A stretch of DNA of 8,061 nucleotides from Archangium sp. (GTDB lineage: Bacteria; Myxococcota; Myxococcia; Myxococcales; Myxococcaceae). How positions within the stretch are numbered: position 1 is the stretch's first letter; each line of letters starts with the position of its first letter. Below, piece after piece: positions 4,819 to 8,061 of this stretch. The translations under genes were made by a program, and so were the position numbers. Location: the NCBI GenBank assembly GCA_016793585.1, contig JAEUJR010001031.1:1-8061 (forward strand). Reading direction: 5' to 3'. The notes below the pieces were generated by a model. That model was not told where the DNA came from and ran no database searches. It saw nothing but the letters and a program-made list of their open reading frames with translations.

Positions 4819-6503
4819 CGCCTCAGCTCACGGTGCGGGCGGCGCTCTCGGGCATGGCGCTCGGAGCGGTGCTCGCGCTGTCGAACCTGTACGTGGTGCT
4901 GAAGACGGGCTGGAGCCTCGGCGTCACCATTACCGCCACCATCGTCGCCTTCGGCTTCTTCCGGGCGATGGAGCAGGTCGGCGCGACGAAGCGGCCCTTC
5001 ACGGCGCTCGAGAACGTGATGGTGGCCTCCATCGCGTCGTCGGGCGCGTGGATGACGGGCGGCGGAAACATGGCGGCGTTGCCGGCGCTCCTGCTGCTGA
5101 CAGGCCAACGGCCAGCCGGCGTGGCGATGGTGGCGTGGTTCGCGGTCATCGCGTCGCTGGGTGTCTTCATCGCGATTCCGCTCAAGAAGCAGTTCATCGA
5201 CCGTGAACGGCTGCCCTTCCCCATGTCGGTGGCGACCGCGGAAGCAGTGCGCGCGATGCACGGCTCGGGCGACACGCGGCCGGCCATGCTGCTGCTGCGC
5301 GCCAGTGGCTTCGCCGCCGTCTTCACGCTGTGGAGAGACCTCGAGCTCTTCTTCTCGCTGCCGGGCCGGTTCACCTTCGCGCCGCTGTCGACGTGGGGCT
5401 TCGGCTTCGATGCGTCGCTGGTGCTGCTGGGCGGTGGCTCGCTGATGAAGCCACGCACGGCGTGGTCGATGTTCGTGGGCGCGCTGCTGACGTGGGGCGT
5501 GCTGGCGCCGCTCGCGCATCAGCATGGCATGCTGGCCTCGCTCGAGTTCAAGGCGATGGTGCAGCTGTCGTTGTGGCCAGCGGCGGCGCTGCTGACGAGC
5601 TCGGCGCTGACCGGGTTCGTCGTGCAGGCCGTGCAACTGTCGCGGCGCGCGGTCCGCCGGCGGCAGCTGACGAGAGACGACTTTGAGGCCGAAGAGAACG
5701 CCGTGTCGACGTGGTGGGCGGTGACGGGAGTGCTGGCGCTGTCGCCACCGCTCATCTTCCTCATGAACCGGCTGTTCGCCATACCGGTGTGGGCCGCGCT
5801 GCTGGCGTTGCCGCTCGCGCTGGTGGTCGGCGTGGTGAGCGCGCGCGTGACGGGAGAGACCGACGTGACGCCGACGAAGGCGATGGGCCCGCTCACGCAG
5901 CTCATTGCGGGCTTCGCGCTGCCCGGCAACGTGGTGGCGAACGTGATGACCGCCAACGTGACGGCGGGCGTGGGGCTGCACGCGGCTGACCTGCTGAGCG
6001 ATCTGAAGACGGGCTGGGTGTTGAAGGCGAACGCACGGCAGCAGGTGTGGGCGCAGTTTCTCGGGCTCGTCGTCGGAGCTATCGTGGTGGTGCCGGCCTT
6101 CACGTTGCTGGTGCCCGAGGCGAGCGTGCTCGGGTCGGAGCAGTTCCCTGCGCCCGCGGTGATGGTGTGGGCTGGCGTGTCGAAGGTGCTCGCGCTGGGG
6201 CCTGATGGTCTGCCGGTCGGAGCGCGTGAAGCGATGCTCGTCGCGGCATTGCTCGGCGCGGCGTTGACGGTGGTCGAGGCGCTGTTCCCGCAGCGGAGCC
6301 GCACCCTGCCCTCGGCCGCAGCGCTCGGCATCGCGATGGTGTTGCCGGCCGCGACGACGCTGACGATGGTGCTGGGCGCGGCGCTCGGCGCGCTGGCGAG
6401 ACGACGCTGGAGTGAAGAGACGCTCACGCCCATCGCTTCAGGGTTGATCGCCGGTGAGAGCGTGATGGGCGTGGTGATGGCGCTGACACGTCTCGTGCTG
6501 TGA
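4815..6503 (+). CDS. OPT family oligopeptide transporter
   Basis: A 562-residue polytopic inner-membrane protein of the OPT (oligopeptide/YSL-type) family, somewhat shorter than the usual 600-650 residues. Family landmarks are NLYVVLKTGWSLG in the first membrane segment, LPFPMSVATAEAV from 133, GETDVTPTKAMG at 347-358 and SDLKTGW ending at 401, in a chain rich in hydrophobic segments. OPT proteins move short peptides or metal-chelate complexes with protons, usually inward. The start is GTG, whose last two bases begin the stop of the preceding gene (GTGA overlap). No Shine-Dalgarno is evident, so translation depends on coupling. The Ala-rich first segment matches the family from the first residues, supporting this start. 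Within this operon the natural cargo is the modified Cys-rich peptide, its degradation product or its metal/metalloid complex; cargo and direction cannot be read from the sequence. Confidence 0.9.
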   Translation: MTPQLTVRAALSGMALGAVLALSNLYVVLKTGWSLGVTITATIVAFGFFRAMEQVGATKRPFTALENVMVASIASSGAWMTGGGNMAALPALLLLTGQRPAGVAMVAWFAVIASLGVFIAIPLKKQFIDRERLPFPMSVATAEAVRAMHGSGDTRPAMLLLRASGFAAVFTLWRDLELFFSLPGRFTFAPLSTWGFGFDASLVLLGGGSLMKPRTAWSMFVGALLTWGVLAPLAHQHGMLASLEFKAMVQLSLWPAAALLTSSALTGFVVQAVQLSRRAVRRRQLTRDDFEAEENAVSTWWAVTGVLALSPPLIFLMNRLFAIPVWAALLALPLALVVGVVSARVTGETDVTPTKAMGPLTQLIAGFALPGNVVANVMTANVTAGVGLHAADLLSDLKTGWVLKANARQQVWAQFLGLVVGAIVVVPAFTLLVPEASVLGSEQFPAPAVMVWAGVSKVLALGPDGLPVGAREAMLVAALLGAALTVVEALFPQRSRTLPSAAALGIAMVLPAATTLTMVLGAALGALARRRWSEETLTPIASGLIAGESVMGVVMALTRLVL

Positions 6504-6518
6504 GGCCGGTGGAGTACG

Positions 6519-7676
6519 GTGCGCAGCGTGGAATCCACGGACGAGCGATTGGAGGCGCTGGAGCGTGAGAACGCGGCGCTTCGTCACGCCATCGTGCTGC
6601 TCCACGAAGTCTCGAACCTGCTGCACGGCTCGCTCGAGGTCGAAGCCGCCTGCTACGCGGTGCTCACCGGCGTCACGGCTGGCGTCGGCCTCGGCTTCAA
6701 CCGCGCCATGCTCTTCGAGGTCGACCGCGAAGATGCGAACCGACTCGTCGGCATGATGGCCGTCGGACCTGCAGACGAGGTCGAAGCCGATCGCATCTGG
6801 CGCGCCATCGAGCGTGGGCAGGACTCGTTGCCAGCGCTGTATCAATCAGGGCTCGCTGCTCGCGATGCGCAGGCACCGCTCGATCGACACGTGCAGGCGC
6901 TACGACTCGACGTCGACGATGCCTCCCTCTTGTCGACGGCGCTGCGAGAAGGCCGCCTCGTCGAAGCGACGGAAGCAGACGACGACCTCGACGGGCTGCT
7001 TCATCTCGGAACTGGCGTCGCGGCTCCGCTGAAGGGCGTGAACGGAACGCTCGGCGTGCTGTACGCCGACAACCGCTTCACCGAGCGAACGTGCTCTGCC
7101 GAGGTCGCGCAGATCTTCGCGCTCGTGGCCGATCACGCAGGCCGCGCCGTCGAGAACGCGCGCCGCTTCGAGCGTGAAGCCCAGGCGGCCCGCACCGACG
7201 CGCTCACGGGCCTTGGGCATCACGGCGCGCTGATGGAGCGAATCACCGGTGCCGTCGCCGACGCCCGCGCGAACGAGCACCCGCTGTCGTTGGTGATGAT
7301 CGACCTCGACAACTTCAAGGGCGTGAATGACCACTTCGGCCACCTCGCCGGAGACGAACTGCTCGCCGCCCTCGCGGCCCGCCTCAAGGCCCACGCGCGC
7401 ACCGGGTCGATGGCATTTCGGTATGGCGGCGAAGAGTTCACCCTGCTGCTCCCCGGCGTCGACCTCGTCACCGCGAGCACCGTGGCCGAACGCGTGCGGC
7501 GCGCGGTCGCAGACGAGCCCTTCACCGTCGGCAGCACGCAACTGAAAGTGACCTGCAGCCTTGGCGTCGTCAGCCTCGCCCCCGGCATGACTGTGCACGC
7601 CTTCGTCGACGCGGCTGATCAGGCGCTGCTTCGGGCCAAGCGCTCCGGGAAGAACCGCGTCGTCGAAGCGGCGTGA
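6519..7676 (+). CDS. GAF-GGDEF diguanylate cyclase
   Basis: A 385-residue soluble signalling protein. It begins with a short coiled coil (about residues 5-22, LEALERENAALR), then a GAF-like sensor domain (about 25-220, with GFNRAMLFEVD and GVLYADNR), and ends with a GGDEF domain (about 225-385). The active-site motif is GGEEF at 303-307, preceded by MIDLDNFKGVNDHFGH, so it should make cyclic di-GMP from two GTP. The inhibitory RxxD site expected just upstream reads RTGS (294-297), so product feedback through that site is probably absent. There are no membrane segments. The GTG at 6519 is preceded by GGTGGAG at 6508-6514, four bases away; a GTG at 6528 is an alternative. The gene lies 15 bases after the OPT gene and may be co-transcribed, but nothing links its function to the peptide system. 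It converges with gspD. Confidence 0.92.
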   Translation: MRSVESTDERLEALERENAALRHAIVLLHEVSNLLHGSLEVEAACYAVLTGVTAGVGLGFNRAMLFEVDREDANRLVGMMAVGPADEVEADRIWRAIERGQDSLPALYQSGLAARDAQAPLDRHVQALRLDVDDASLLSTALREGRLVEATEADDDLDGLLHLGTGVAAPLKGVNGTLGVLYADNRFTERTCSAEVAQIFALVADHAGRAVENARRFEREAQAARTDALTGLGHHGALMERITGAVADARANEHPLSLVMIDLDNFKGVNDHFGHLAGDELLAALAARLKAHARTGSMAFRYGGEEFTLLLPGVDLVTASTVAERVRRAVADEPFTVGSTQLKVTCSLGVVSLAPGMTVHAFVDAADQALLRAKRSGKNRVVEAA

Positions 7677-7677
7677 G

Positions 7678-8061
7678 TCATCGCGGCTCCACGACCGACC
7701 GTTCCTCCGCCTCGATGGCGTGCGCGATGGCCGCGAGCGGACCCGGTCGTTTCGCGTAATCGACCGAGTTTGGATCGGCCTCGGCGCGCGTCGCCGTCAC
7801 CTGGTCCAGCACCTTCGCGCGCTCGGCCATCTTCCGCTCGATGAGCCGCTTGAAGTCCTGCGCGCCCTGAATCACGTGCGGCGTGAGGAACACGAGCAGG
7901 TTCACCTTCGTCTTGGTCTTCGTCGTGTTGCGGAACAGCGCTCCGAGGAGCGGCACGTCACCGAGCAGTGGCACCTTCGAGACCTGTTCGATCTCCCGGT
8001 CCTGCATGATGCCGCCGAGCACCAGCGTCTCTTCGTTCTTCGCCACCACCGACGTCTTCTG
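7678..8061 (-). CDS. gspD: type II secretion secretin GspD, C-terminal part
   Basis: Partial minus-strand gene cut by the window edge; the frame stays open through position 8061. The visible 127 residues are the C-terminal end of a secretin: ETLVLGGIMQDR, VSKVPLLGDVPLLGALFR, the beta-strand segment VNLLVFLTPHVI and the post-secretin region DFKRLIERKMAERAKVLDQ. This combination is typical of GspD, which forms the outer-membrane pore of type II secretion, rather than of PilQ. The last 40 or so residues are a less conserved, charged tail ending at the stop at 7678-7680. The GTG at 8047-8049 lies inside the conserved domain and is not the start. GspD is the last gene on its strand here, because the next gene is opposed; in many species gspE follows directly. 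Confidence 0.88.
   Translation of the reverse strand, partial: QKTSVVAKNEETLVLGGIMQDREIEQVSKVPLLGDVPLLGALFRNTTKTKTKVNLLVFLTPHVIQGAQDFKRLIERKMAERAKVLDQVTATRAEADPNSVDYAKRPGPLAAIAHAIEAEERSVVEPR

Noticed and set aside
7678..8061. PilQ as the identity of the partial secretin
   Set aside because: The VSKVPLLGDVPLLGALFR block followed by VNLLVFLTPHVI and a charged DFKRLIERKM tail fits GspD better; certainty would need the N-terminal domains outside the window.
1..8061. CRISPR array, insertion sequence, tRNA or rRNA gene
   Set aside because: I saw no spaced direct repeats, transposase motifs, terminal inverted repeats or tRNA-like segments, and coding sequence fills nearly all of the window.

Overview
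This is a GC-rich window with a strong bias to G/C in third codon positions and almost no non-coding DNA. The protein types (a GspD secretin of deltaproteobacterial style, a GAF-GGDEF protein, a DUF2202 lipoprotein) suggest a soil or sediment bacterium of the Myxococcota or a related deltaproteobacterial lineage. That assignment is inference from composition and protein style; no marker gene is present.

Layout. A DUF2202 ferritin-like lipoprotein gene (51-638, +) converges with a cysteine-rich DUF1847 gene (639-1250, -). The two stop codons are directly adjacent. An 83-bp divergent spacer separates DUF1847 from a tightly packed plus-strand operon at 1334-6503. The operon has five genes in order: a short ArsM-like SAM methyltransferase; a 36-residue cysteine-rich peptide too short for ordinary gene calling; a radical SAM/SPASM enzyme; a thioredoxin-thioredoxin reductase fusion; and an OPT-family transporter. 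A GAF-GGDEF diguanylate cyclase gene follows at 6519-7676. It converges, one base apart, with the 3' end of a type II secretion secretin gene (gspD, -), which runs off the window.

Central observation. The operon looks like a biosynthetic system for a ribosomally made, post-translationally modified peptide, possibly linked to metal or metalloid handling. The peptide gene has a ten-base perfect Shine-Dalgarno sequence overlapping the methyltransferase stop. The peptide is built from two full 11-residue repeats and a partial third, each carrying a Cys-Cys or Cys-His pair. The next gene encodes a radical SAM enzyme with a textbook seven-cysteine SPASM domain, the signature of peptide and protein maturases. 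The fused thioredoxin system could keep the peptide thiols or the enzyme clusters reduced. The OPT protein could move the peptide or its metal complex across the inner membrane. The methyltransferase keeps the cysteine pattern of arsenite methyltransferases, and the divergent DUF1847 protein is also cysteine-rich, so a role with a thiophilic element such as arsenic, selenium, copper or mercury is the main alternative or complementary reading. I do not recognise this gene set as a named system.
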